Below are positions 42,243-51,100 of a stretch of 64,000 nt of DNA, piece by piece. The stretch is from the NCBI GenBank assembly GCA_910578075.1, contig CAJTPK010000005.1, positions 1 through 64,000 of the forward strand, in the 5' to 3' direction. The position numbers and the translations under genes are program-made. The notes under the pieces are model-generated. The model ran no database searches. It was not told the DNA's origin and saw only the letters and a program-made list of their open reading frames with translations. The number at the start of each line of letters is the position of its first letter. Position 1 is the stretch's first letter. This stretch comes from an uncultured Muribaculaceae bacterium (GTDB lineage: Bacteria > Bacteroidota > Bacteroidia > Bacteroidales > Muribaculaceae).

Positions 42243-44349
42243 TAAAAAACATATCCTGTTCCGATACGGCTTGATAAGCCTTTTCTTCATTTTCTTCGGC
42301 ATATTGGTGATGGTGAAACTCTTCGACACCACCGTCATCGAAGCTGGCGCATGGAACGACCGCGCGCGTCGGGAACTCTCGCGTATCGACACAATACGCC
42401 CTGAACGCGGGAATATTCTCGCCGACAACGGCAATATACTCGCATGCAATCTCAAGGTCTACGACATCAAGATCGACCTGCGTCATAACAAGGTCAAGGC
42501 TCTACGTTCCATCCCTTGGAATAAAGTGGATTCGCTTGCAGACTCCCTCGACGTGCATTATCCCAGGATTAAAAATCTACACCAGCATCCCGATACATTT
42601 GCCAAATATTCATGGCGTACACGTCTGCGCCGCGAACTGGAGAAAGACCCGGACAAACGCCCCCGAGCATTACGCATAGCTCGAAATAAAACTCTCGAAG
42701 ATTTCCAGATAATCCGCACTTTCCCTTTCCTCAAGGATTTCAAGGGTAAGGGATTCCGCAATCCTCTCTACAAGGAGGAGAAGAATATCCGCATGTATCC
42801 TTACGGAAGAATGGCATACCGAAGCATCGGACGTGTCAACGAGAATGCCGCCACGCGCCAGATTCACGGTTACTCGGGTCTTGAGAAAGACCTCGACAGC
42901 CTCTTGTACGGTCAGCCGGGATTGGCGAAGAAAGTAGCCCTTACAAACGGAATCACCAATTGGGTGGCAACTCCGGCGGTAAGAGGTTATGACATACGGA
43001 CCACAATAGACATCGATCTCCAGGACATGCTGGAGGAGGAGTTACACACCATATGCCAGGGGGCAAAAGCTGAATGGGGAACCGCGATCCTGATGGAGGT
43101 CAAGACAGGTGAGATAAAGGCGATATCGAATATAGAGCTTCTTGAAGACGGCACGTATGGCGAGGCCCTCAACCGCGCCGTGCTCCCCTTCGAACCGGGT
43201 TCAGTCATGAAGCCTATCTCTCTGATGATTGCATTTGAAGATGGATTGGTAAAATCTGTAAACGACATGATCAGCTGCGCACCATTCCAGCGCACAAGCG
43301 ACCCACACGGTTCCGGAATGAAATCGATGAAGCAGGTAATTGAGCAATCCTCCAACCCCGGAATCGCCCGAGTCATCTTCAGAGGCTATGAAAGCGACCC
43401 TGCCCGTTTCCATGACCGTCTTACAGAACTCGGATTTTTCGAGCCTATACGCTCCGGAATCGCAGGAGAGTGCACGCCGCGCATCCGTAAGCTGCTTCCC
43501 AAAGATTCAAGAGGTAACAACATCACCATGACCGCACGCCACCTTGACCTCGCGCGTCAGGCATACGGATATAACACAGAGCTGCCTCCGCTCTTCACTC
43601 TTGCCATATACAATGCCATAGCTAACGGCGGCAGATACGTCCGTCCTCACCTGATGAAGGGGCTTATTGATGAGCAGGGTCGAGATTCCGTGATTCCGAT
43701 ACAATACATCCGCGACCGCATCTGCTCTGAAGAGACAGCCCGCAAGGTAAGGGAATGCATCGCCGAGGTGGTATGGGGTGATCACGGCACCGCCCGCGCT
43801 GTGCGCGATGACCGTGTGAAAGTAGTAGGCAAGACAGGAACTGCCTATCCCGTGGAGAAAGGCGCATACAACACCGCCAAACGCCGTTATGCGTTCGCCG
43901 GATTCTTCCCATACGAGAATCCCCAATACAGTTGCATAGCCCTTGTACTCGGACCAAGCGGCACATCGGCAAACCGCACTTCCGGACAGGTGGTGAAGAA
44001 TATGGCTGTGAAGATGTATTCGCGTGGCAAACTCAACAATTCATCATCGTTCTTAGCCGACACCAAAGGGAACAAACCGATAGTCGTCGGCTCCGAAAAA
44101 TGCGACAGCCGCATGCTCGCCTCTTCAATAGGCGCATCGGGAATGAAGCATTACAAAACTGCCAAAGACCATGCAGGCGGTGTGATTCCCGATGTAAAGG
44201 GATATGACGCACCATCTGCTGTCAAGATACTTGAGGAGCGCGGCATAAACGTGCGACTCAAAGGATCCGGATATGTGGTGGCGCAATCCATCCCTGCCGG
44301 AACAAAAACTACTCCAAACCAGACTATAACTCTCCATTTGAAAATCTAA
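42229..44349 (+). CDS. ftsI: Septal peptidoglycan transpeptidase, PASTA-containing PBP
   Basis: 706 aa from ATG at 42229, inside the end of ftsL; the open frame extends further upstream but lacks family sequence there. A membrane anchor (GLISLFFIFFGILVMVKLFD) is followed by the dimerisation domain (RPERGNILADNGNILA), then the transpeptidase domain with active Ser in FEPGSVMKPISLM, SSN in QSSNPGIAR, and KTG in VVGKTGTAYP. One PASTA domain ends the protein (GVIPDVKGYDAPSAVKILEERG). It crosslinks septal peptidoglycan with FtsW. Confidence 0.95.
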   Translation: MKQNNKKHILFRYGLISLFFIFFGILVMVKLFDTTVIEAGAWNDRARRELSRIDTIRPERGNILADNGNILACNLKVYDIKIDLRHNKVKALRSIPWNKVDSLADSLDVHYPRIKNLHQHPDTFAKYSWRTRLRRELEKDPDKRPRALRIARNKTLEDFQIIRTFPFLKDFKGKGFRNPLYKEEKNIRMYPYGRMAYRSIGRVNENAATRQIHGYSGLEKDLDSLLYGQPGLAKKVALTNGITNWVATPAVRGYDIRTTIDIDLQDMLEEELHTICQGAKAEWGTAILMEVKTGEIKAISNIELLEDGTYGEALNRAVLPFEPGSVMKPISLMIAFEDGLVKSVNDMISCAPFQRTSDPHGSGMKSMKQVIEQSSNPGIARVIFRGYESDPARFHDRLTELGFFEPIRSGIAGECTPRIRKLLPKDSRGNNITMTARHLDLARQAYGYNTELPPLFTLAIYNAIANGGRYVRPHLMKGLIDEQGRDSVIPIQYIRDRICSEETARKVRECIAEVVWGDHGTARAVRDDRVKVVGKTGTAYPVEKGAYNTAKRRYAFAGFFPYENPQYSCIALVLGPSGTSANRTSGQVVKNMAVKMYSRGKLNNSSSFLADTKGNKPIVVGSEKCDSRMLASSIGASGMKHYKTAKDHAGGVIPDVKGYDAPSAVKILEERGINVRLKGSGYVVAQSIPAGTKTTPNQTITLHLKI

Positions 44350-44353
44350 AGAT

Positions 44354-45808
44354 ATGTCAGTTAAACTATCTCATCTTCTCGAAGGAATCAGCACCATTGA
44401 AGTGATCGGAAATCTCGACAAGAATATCACCGATCTCCAGAGCGATTCAAGAAAGGCTGTCAAGGACGGAATGTTCGTGGCTGTGCGTGGTGTCACAACC
44501 GATGGCCATAAATATATACCGGTAGTGGCAAGCACCCATGTCGGCGCCATTGTTTGCGAGCAGTTGCCTGCTGCTCTCGAAAAAGGGATAACCTATATCA
44601 GGGTCGAGGATTCAGCCGAGGCTCTCGGCCGTCTCGCATCCAACTGGTATGGACACCCGTCTTCAAAACTGAAGCTTGTGGGTGTAACAGGAACCAACGG
44701 CAAGACAACAACCGCTACCCTCCTTTACGAAATGGCGAAATATGAAGGTTACAAAGCCGGACTGATCTCCACTGTTTGCAACTATATCCAGGACCGTGCT
44801 GTCCCGACAACCCATACGACACCCGATCCTCTGACCCTCAACGAGCTTCTGGCCGAGATGGTGGAGGCAGGATGCGACTATGCTTTCATGGAGGTGTCCT
44901 CACATGCTGCGCATCAGCATCGCATCGCCGGTCTGAGATTCGCAGGCGCGATATTCTCGAACCTCACCCGTGATCATCTTGACTATCACGGCACAGTGGA
45001 GAATTACATGAATGCCAAGAAGATGTTTTTCGATATGCTTCCATCCGATGCCTTCGCTCTGGTCAATATCGATGACAAGGCAGGAAAGTATATGGTGCAG
45101 AACACACGCGCCAAGGTTTACACATATTCACTGCGTGCGGATGCCGATTTCCGTTGCCGCATTCTCGACATGCGCCTTGATGGCACCCTGCTCTCTTTCA
45201 ATGGCAGCGAAGTGGAAACCGCGTTTACCGGACGCTTCAACGCCTACAACCTCACAGCAGTCTACAGCGCATCTGTACTTATCGGATGGAATAAAGAGGA
45301 AGTGCTTGTCAACATGAGCCGACTCATCCCCGTGGCAGGACGCTTCCAGACGCTCCGCTCTCCGGAGGGTGTCACTGCGATCGTAGACTACGCGCATACC
45401 CCTGATGCCCTCGTGAATGTGCTTGACACAATCCGAGGAATCATCGGGGCTGAATGCGAGATCACCACTGTCGTAGGCGCAGGTGGTAACCGTGATCATG
45501 GGAAACGCCCCATGATGGCTCACGAAGCTGCTATCCGCTCAAACATGGTGATCCTGACATCCGACAATCCGCGTGACGAGGAACCGGAGGCAATCATCGC
45601 AGATATGAAAGCCGGTCTCTCTTCCGAGGAGATGCGACGCACCCTCTGCATCACCGACCGCCGCGAAGCAATCCGGACAGCCGTCAAGCTGACAAAACCG
45701 GGAAGCGTGGTGCTCATTGCAGGAAAGGGACACGAGACATACCAGGAAGTGAAAGGCATCCGCTCCCATTTCGACGACCGTGAGGAAGTCCTCTCAGCTT
45801 TCCAATAA
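44354..45808 (+). CDS. murE: UDP-MurNAc-tripeptide synthetase (meso-DAP adding)
   Basis: 484 aa. It adds the third residue to UDP-MurNAc-L-Ala-D-Glu. The Mur ligase P-loop is VGVTGTNGKTTTATLLYEM near residue 113, with the TTHTTPDPLTLN substrate loop and SSHAAHQHRI. The DNPR motif near 402 (SDNPRDEEPE) selects meso-diaminopimelate rather than lysine, as expected for Bacteroidota. Only 4 bp after ftsI. A 138 bp low-complexity gap separates it from mraY. Confidence 0.96.
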   Translation: MSVKLSHLLEGISTIEVIGNLDKNITDLQSDSRKAVKDGMFVAVRGVTTDGHKYIPVVASTHVGAIVCEQLPAALEKGITYIRVEDSAEALGRLASNWYGHPSSKLKLVGVTGTNGKTTTATLLYEMAKYEGYKAGLISTVCNYIQDRAVPTTHTTPDPLTLNELLAEMVEAGCDYAFMEVSSHAAHQHRIAGLRFAGAIFSNLTRDHLDYHGTVENYMNAKKMFFDMLPSDAFALVNIDDKAGKYMVQNTRAKVYTYSLRADADFRCRILDMRLDGTLLSFNGSEVETAFTGRFNAYNLTAVYSASVLIGWNKEEVLVNMSRLIPVAGRFQTLRSPEGVTAIVDYAHTPDALVNVLDTIRGIIGAECEITTVVGAGGNRDHGKRPMMAHEAAIRSNMVILTSDNPRDEEPEAIIADMKAGLSSEEMRRTLCITDRREAIRTAVKLTKPGSVVLIAGKGHETYQEVKGIRSHFDDREEVLSAFQ

Positions 45809-45854
45809 ATGCAAAGCCCCGCTCCAGAGCCGATTCCTCCGCTCCTTTACTCCG

Positions 45855-45902
45855 CTCCATTCTCTCCATTCTCTCCATCCTCTCCATCCTCTCCATCCTC
45901 TC
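45855..45902. repeat. 9 bp tandem repeat between murE and mraY
   Basis: Five copies of a 9-mer (CTCCATTCT twice, CTCCATCCT three times) plus a partial copy. The opposite strand would read Met-Glu-Arg repeats, but no start signal supports translation. A site for slippage and length variation. Confidence 0.85.
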
Positions 45903-45925
45903 AAAATGTATTATTTGATTAAGCC

Positions 45926-45943
45926 TTTTAGCTTCAGCTAAAA
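45926..45943 (+). promoter_or_regulatory. Hairpin directly before mraY
   Basis: TTTTAGCT-TC-AGCTAAAA is a perfect 8 bp stem that ends 3 bp before the mraY start codon. It covers where a ribosome would land. It is not followed by a T-run, so it is more likely a translation element than a terminator. Confidence 0.5.
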
Positions 45944-45946
45944 AAT

Positions 45947-47215
45947 ATGATTTATGCTTTGCTTGAACTCCTTGATGGAGTAAGTTTCCCCGGCCACAAT
46001 CTGATGGGCTACATCACTTTCCGCGCCGGAATATCATTCGCCCTTGCCTTGATAATAGCATTGGCTTTCGGCCACAAGATTATCGAGCGCCTGCAGAAGA
46101 TGCAGGTTGGCGAGGTTGTCAGAAACCTCGGTCTCGAAGGGCAGATGAAAAAGACAGGCACCCCGACTATGGGCGGTGTCATAATAATTATGTCGATAGT
46201 TATCCCATGTCTGCTGCTTGGTAATCTCACCAACATCTACATGATTCTTATGCTGGTCGCTACATTATGGATGGGTTGCATCGGATTCCTTGACGACTAT
46301 CGCAAATTGAAATATCACAACAAGGATGGTCTTAAAGGTAAATACAAAGTTACAGGACAGGTCGGCCTCGGTCTGCTCGTAGGTATAACCATGTGGCTAT
46401 CACCGGATATCGTGATGAGCGAGAATTTTGAGGTGCAGAGAGCCAATTCCGCTGAAACGGAAATCGTTGTATCCACCGACCAGATAAAATCACCGCAGAC
46501 CACCATACCGTTTGTAAAAAACAATAACTTCAATTACGAATGGCTCACCTCGTGGGTGCCTGACAAAGAGGCTGCAGAAACTCTGGGATGGATTGCATTC
46601 GTGCTCGTGGTGGTTATTGTAGTGGCAGCCGTAAGCAACGGTGCGAATCTCACCGACGGTCTTGACGGATTATGCGCCGGAACTTCGGCTATTATAGGAA
46701 TTGCCTTGCTGATAATGGGATATCTCGGAAGCAACGTGATATATTCCAGCTACCTGAACATAATGTATATCCCCGGGTCTGAGGAGCTTGTAGTCTACGC
46801 AGCCGCCTTCATAGGAGCTCTTGTCGGCTTCCTGTGGTATAACGCTTTCCCAGCGCAGGTATTTATGGGCGATACAGGAAGCCTTACACTCGGCGGTATC
46901 CTTGCCGTGTTCGCGATCCTTATCCGCAAAGAGCTGCTGATTCCACTGCTTTGCCTGATATTCTTCCTTGAGGATGTGTCAGTTATGATGCAGGTGGGAT
47001 ATTTCAAGTATACCAAGAAAAAATATGGAGAGGGACGACGCATTTTCAAGATGACTCCACTTCACCACCACTTCCAGAAACCGCTTGAGGCTGGTAGCAA
47101 CGTGCTGTGGAAACATCCGGCGAATGCAATCCCCGAATCAAAAATCGTGGTGAGATTCTGGATTGTAGGAATCCTGCTCGCCGCCCTTACATTTGTAACA
47201 CTGAAAATACGATAA
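45947..47215 (+). CDS. mraY: Phospho-MurNAc-pentapeptide transferase (lipid I synthesis)
   Basis: 422 aa with about ten membrane helices. Seen are MKKTGTPTMGGVIII, the metal-binding FLDDYRKLKYHNKDGLKGKYK, SNGANLTDGLDGLCAGTS, and MGDTGSLTLGGILA, followed by MTPLHHHFQKPLEAGSN. It transfers phospho-MurNAc-pentapeptide to undecaprenyl phosphate at the inner membrane. An insert of about 50 residues between helices (SAETEIVVSTDQIKSPQTT region) is the Bacteroidota form. The stop overlaps murD by one base. Confidence 0.96.
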   Translation: MIYALLELLDGVSFPGHNLMGYITFRAGISFALALIIALAFGHKIIERLQKMQVGEVVRNLGLEGQMKKTGTPTMGGVIIIMSIVIPCLLLGNLTNIYMILMLVATLWMGCIGFLDDYRKLKYHNKDGLKGKYKVTGQVGLGLLVGITMWLSPDIVMSENFEVQRANSAETEIVVSTDQIKSPQTTIPFVKNNNFNYEWLTSWVPDKEAAETLGWIAFVLVVVIVVAAVSNGANLTDGLDGLCAGTSAIIGIALLIMGYLGSNVIYSSYLNIMYIPGSEELVVYAAAFIGALVGFLWYNAFPAQVFMGDTGSLTLGGILAVFAILIRKELLIPLLCLIFFLEDVSVMMQVGYFKYTKKKYGEGRRIFKMTPLHHHFQKPLEAGSNVLWKHPANAIPESKIVVRFWIVGILLAALTFVTLKIR

Positions 47216-48552
47216 TGAAATTAGTTGTGTTAGGAGGAGGAGAAAGCGGTGTTGGCGCTGCGATCCTCGGCAAAGACAAAGGTATGGAGGTGTTCCTCAG
47301 CGATATGGGCACCATCAAACCTGACTACAAAGATACTCTTCTGCAGGAAAATATAGATTTCGAGGAGGGGAAACATACGGAAGACCGGATACTCGACGCT
47401 GATATTGTGGTGAAAAGTCCCGGTATTCCGCCGTATGCCCCTATAGTTGAGAAAATAGCGGCAAAGGGGATTCCCGTTTTGTCCGAAATTGAATTCGCAG
47501 GAAGATATACTGACGCAAAAATGGTATGCATCACCGGCTCCAACGGCAAGACCACCACAACGCTGCTCACATATCACATCCTGCGAAAGGCAGGGATGAA
47601 TGTGGGATTGGCAGGAAACGTCGGCAAAAGCCTTGCGCTGCAGGTTGCCCGCGATCCACATGAAGTGTACGTTATCGAGCTGTCAAGTTTCCAGCTTGAG
47701 AACATGTACGACTTCAAGGCAAATATAGCGGTGATAATGAACATCACCCCTGACCATCTTGACCGCTACGACCATAAGATGGAGAATTATGTCAAAGCTA
47801 AATTCCGTATTCTCCAGAACCAGACACATGAGGATTATTTCATCTATTGGCAGGATGATCCGATTGTCAAGGAGCAGATACGTCAGATTCAGGTTGAGGC
47901 GATGCAGATGCCGTTCAGTGAATTTGAGCAAGAGGGAAGCCATGCTTTCGTGAAAGACGGCATTGTCAAGTTCGTGACACCAGGTGAAGTATGGGAGATT
48001 CCTCGCGACAAACTCTCGCTGACAGGACTCCATAACTTGTATAACTCCATGGCTGCCGGGCTTTCAGCCTCGTTACTTGACATACGCAAAGACGAGATAC
48101 GCTCCGCGCTTGAGGATTTCGAGGCTGTCGAGCACCGTCTCGAATATGTCGCCACAATAAATGGTGTGCGTTATGTCAACGACTCCAAAGCTACCAACGT
48201 AAATTCCACATGGTATGCACTTGAAAGCATGACCACTCCCACTGTCCTCATTCTCGGAGGCAAAGACAAAGGGAACGACTATACCGAAATCGAAGACCTT
48301 GTAAAAGATAAGGTAAAAGCCATAGTCTGCATGGGAAAAGACAACGGCAAACTCCTCGATTTCTTCAAAGGCAAGGTGCCCGCGATCTCCGACACCCATT
48401 CAATCGAAGAGGCTGTCAAAGAATGCGCCCGTCTTGCGGAGGAGGGTGATACCGTTCTTCTCTCCCCCTGCTGCGCCAGCTTTGACCTCTTCACGAGCTA
48501 TGAAGACCGCGGCAGACAATTCAAAGATCATGTCCGCGCCTTAGAGAAATAA
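47215..48552 (+). CDS. murD: UDP-MurNAc-L-alanine:D-glutamate ligase
   Basis: 445 aa from the ATG at 47215 that overlaps the mraY stop (TAATG); the open frame upstream lies inside mraY. The N-terminal Rossmann domain begins LVVLGGGESGVGAAIL. The ATP loop is ITGSNGKTTTTLLTYHIL near residue 105, and the ligase C-terminal domain includes NDSKATNVNSTWYALESM, LGGKDKGNDY and LLSPCCASFDLFTSYEDRG. It adds D-Glu to UDP-MurNAc-L-Ala. Confidence 0.96.
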   Translation: MKLVVLGGGESGVGAAILGKDKGMEVFLSDMGTIKPDYKDTLLQENIDFEEGKHTEDRILDADIVVKSPGIPPYAPIVEKIAAKGIPVLSEIEFAGRYTDAKMVCITGSNGKTTTTLLTYHILRKAGMNVGLAGNVGKSLALQVARDPHEVYVIELSSFQLENMYDFKANIAVIMNITPDHLDRYDHKMENYVKAKFRILQNQTHEDYFIYWQDDPIVKEQIRQIQVEAMQMPFSEFEQEGSHAFVKDGIVKFVTPGEVWEIPRDKLSLTGLHNLYNSMAAGLSASLLDIRKDEIRSALEDFEAVEHRLEYVATINGVRYVNDSKATNVNSTWYALESMTTPTVLILGGKDKGNDYTEIEDLVKDKVKAIVCMGKDNGKLLDFFKGKVPAISDTHSIEEAVKECARLAEEGDTVLLSPCCASFDLFTSYEDRGRQFKDHVRALEK

Positions 48553-48585
48553 CCTGATAACTAATAACTCATACATAATACTTAA

Positions 48586-49971
48586 TTGAGCACTCAGAAT
48601 CCTCTTCCCGGTCTCGACATCCGCGAGACGATAGACGGACGCTCGGCTACCACCGCAAAAAGAGCATCCTCACCAGCAGCAAACGCTGCGGTGAAGCGTT
48701 CGCGTCCCGACCCCTACATATGGGGAATATACATAATGTTCCTTCTTATCAGCGTCGTTGAGCTTTTCAGTGCGTCCAGCACCGAAGTATCATCCAGCAA
48801 CGTCTACAGCCCGCTAATCCGCCACGCGATATTTCTCGCTCTTGGTCTCGGTGTGGTATTATGGCTGCAGAATACCCACTATATCCTCATGCGACGCTTC
48901 GCCTGGATCTTTGCAATACTGTCACTCGGTCTACTTGTGATGTCAACGGTGGCAGGTGTCGAAATCAATGGAGCACAACGAGCTCTCAGAATCGCAGGTA
49001 TGACCATACAGCCGGCGGAGATTGTCAAGCTGTCGGTAGTTTTACTGCTCGCCTCTATCCTGTCAAAAAACCAGACACCAGGTGGTGTTACCAACCGTGG
49101 AATCATCACTTCTGCAATAGTTGTGGTGGTGTTCGCCGTGTTCCTATACAAGGATGGTCTGACCAACACAATCCTCCTTATGGGTGTTAGTATCAGCATG
49201 TTCCTCATTGGCGGTATACAATGGCCCAAATTCTGGATGATTATCTTCATCTACGGTTTATGTGCCGGCTCACTCTTGATGGTCAAACAGGTGAATAAGA
49301 AAATATCTACGGATGAGTTTGATACAGTAGCGATTGAGGCAACATCTTCAAATACATCATCAAACGCAGGGGGCGCCATAGGGGGTCGCGAAGAGACACG
49401 AAACAACCGCATCTACCGCTGGCTTGCAGGGGTGCATCCGAACGACCCTATAGATGACCTTAACCGTCAGGTGATATTTTCAAAATTCGCCCAGGCCAAT
49501 GGGGGATTAGTGGGACAAGGACCCGGCAACTCTCGCGAAAGCGCACGTTTGCCTCTTGCCTTCTCAGATTACATATATTCGATCATCGTAGAGGATACAG
49601 GATTTGTCGGAGGGTCACTTTTGCTGATATTGTTCCTGTTACTTGTTGCGCGGGCAGGGCGAATCGCCTACAAATGCTCACGGGCATTCCCTGCATTCCT
49701 AATAATGGGGTGTGCGGTGATGATTGTGTTCCAAGCACTTGTGCATATGGCTATCGTCACGGGACTGTTCCCCGTCTCCGGCCAACCGTTGCCTTTCATC
49801 TCAAAAGGAGGCACCTCTGTGCTTGTGATGTCAGCAGCAATAGGCATGATGCTGTCTGTGAGTCGCTTTGCCGTCACGACAGGCGATAAGAAAGATATCC
49901 GCGCTGAGCTGAAGGAGCTTCCGGAAGATATGCAGGCTGCCAACTTCAGCGATTACCAGAATAAAAGTTGA
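48586..49971 (+). CDS. ftsW: Septal peptidoglycan glycosyltransferase FtsW
   Basis: 461 aa from a TTG at 48586; the next in-frame ATG is about 50 codons on, inside the first membrane helix, so TTG is the only start that keeps the topology. SEDS-family marks are the polytopic layout with about ten helices, LSVVLLLASILSKNQ, the catalytic Asp region, DLNRQVIFSKFAQANGGLVGQGPGNS and FPVSGQPLPFISKGGTS. The N-terminal 40 residues are polar and vary. It polymerises lipid II at the septum with FtsI. Confidence 0.93.
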   Translation: MSTQNPLPGLDIRETIDGRSATTAKRASSPAANAAVKRSRPDPYIWGIYIMFLLISVVELFSASSTEVSSSNVYSPLIRHAIFLALGLGVVLWLQNTHYILMRRFAWIFAILSLGLLVMSTVAGVEINGAQRALRIAGMTIQPAEIVKLSVVLLLASILSKNQTPGGVTNRGIITSAIVVVVFAVFLYKDGLTNTILLMGVSISMFLIGGIQWPKFWMIIFIYGLCAGSLLMVKQVNKKISTDEFDTVAIEATSSNTSSNAGGAIGGREETRNNRIYRWLAGVHPNDPIDDLNRQVIFSKFAQANGGLVGQGPGNSRESARLPLAFSDYIYSIIVEDTGFVGGSLLLILFLLLVARAGRIAYKCSRAFPAFLIMGCAVMIVFQALVHMAIVTGLFPVSGQPLPFISKGGTSVLVMSAAIGMMLSVSRFAVTTGDKKDIRAELKELPEDMQAANFSDYQNKS

Positions 49972-49976
49972 GTGCC

Positions 49977-49991
49977 GGCACCTGCGGTGCC
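49977..49991 (+). promoter_or_regulatory. Short GC hairpin before murG
   Basis: GGCACC-TGC-GGTGCC, a perfect 6 bp stem, 5 bp after the ftsW stop and 17 bp before murG. A third hairpin in an otherwise closely packed cluster region. Confidence 0.45.
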
Positions 49992-50008
49992 GCTAAAATC
50001 ATCAGATC

Positions 50009-51100
50009 ATGAAAAAAAGAATTCTCATAAGCGGAGGAGGCACAGGAGGTCATATATTCCCTGCCCTTTCGATCGCAAACGCCATAAAGCGCCGCATGGA
50101 CGCTGATATCCTATTCGTAGGAGCTGACAACCGCATGGAGATGGAAAAAGTTCCGGCTGCCGGCTATGAAATAATAGGACTTCCGGTGGCTGGATTCGAC
50201 CGCCGGCACATGCTGAAAAACTTCAGTGTGCTGCTGAAGCTGTTCAAGAGCGTCAACATGGCGCGTAAGATTGTAAAGGATTTCAAACCTGACATAGCAA
50301 TCGGTGTGGGCGGATATTGCTCCGGACCGACACTGAAAGCCGCACAGCGTGCCGGAGTGCCGACCCTTGTGCAGGAACAGAATTCATATGCCGGTGTAAC
50401 CAACAAGCTTCTTGCTGCTAATGCTGCCAAGATATGCGTCGCTTATGAGGGAATGGAGACATTCTTCCCAAAAGAGAAAATAGTACTCACCGGAAATCCT
50501 GTGCGTAAGGATCTGACCGATTCCAGACTCGACAGAGCAAAAGCACGATCAAGTTTCGGTCTAAATCCGGAGCGCACCACTGTGCTTGTAGTAGGCGGAA
50601 GCCTTGGAGCCCGCACACTCAACCAGAGCATGGAAGCCGGGCTGAAAAAACTCCTTGACAATGGAATACAGGTCATCTGGCAGACCGGAAAATCTTTCGG
50701 GAACCGCGGACAGATAGCATCAAAAGGGCTTCAGGGTGCCGTTGTGACTGAATTCATCTCTGATATGGGTGCTGCCTATGCAGCCGCTGACCTCGTGGTG
50801 TCGCGCGCTGGTGCCGGATCAATCAGCGAGCTTCAGATTCTCGGCAAACCATGCGTATTGGTTCCCTCTCCGAATGTTGCGGAAGATCATCAGACAAAGA
50901 ATGCTCTTGCCCTCGTCAACAAAAATGCCGCTGTTATGGTGACGGATGCCGAGGCTGAGGAGAAACTGGTAGATACTGTTATCGATCTTGCACACGACTC
51001 TACGAAACTTAAGACAATGAGCGAAAACATCTCCGCCATGGCTCTCCGCGACAGCGATGAACATATCGTGGATGAAATTGTTAAAATCATCGGTAAATGA
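50009..51100 (+). CDS. murG: Lipid II synthase (GlcNAc transferase)
   Basis: 363 aa, full length. The N-terminal glycine-rich loop ISGGGTGGHIFPALSIA binds lipid I and membrane. IGVGGYCSGPTLKAAQ, VQEQNSYAGVTNKLLA, and the donor-site region GSLGARTLNQSM and SRAGAGSISELQILGKPCVLVP are all present, with the His/Gln pair in VAEDHQTKNA. A GT28 enzyme adding GlcNAc to lipid I on the cytosolic face. Overlaps murC by 4 bp. Confidence 0.96.
   Translation: MKKRILISGGGTGGHIFPALSIANAIKRRMDADILFVGADNRMEMEKVPAAGYEIIGLPVAGFDRRHMLKNFSVLLKLFKSVNMARKIVKDFKPDIAIGVGGYCSGPTLKAAQRAGVPTLVQEQNSYAGVTNKLLAANAAKICVAYEGMETFFPKEKIVLTGNPVRKDLTDSRLDRAKARSSFGLNPERTTVLVVGGSLGARTLNQSMEAGLKKLLDNGIQVIWQTGKSFGNRGQIASKGLQGAVVTEFISDMGAAYAAADLVVSRAGAGSISELQILGKPCVLVPSPNVAEDHQTKNALALVNKNAAVMVTDAEAEEKLVDTVIDLAHDSTKLKTMSENISAMALRDSDEHIVDEIVKIIGK

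Noticed and set aside
45714..45896. Minus-strand ORF reading Met-Glu-Arg repeats
   Set aside because: It is the translation of a 9 bp tandem repeat and the end of murE; low complexity only.
47107..47214. Upstream start for murD
   Set aside because: Those codons lie within mraY; the ATG overlapping the mraY stop matches the family N-terminus.
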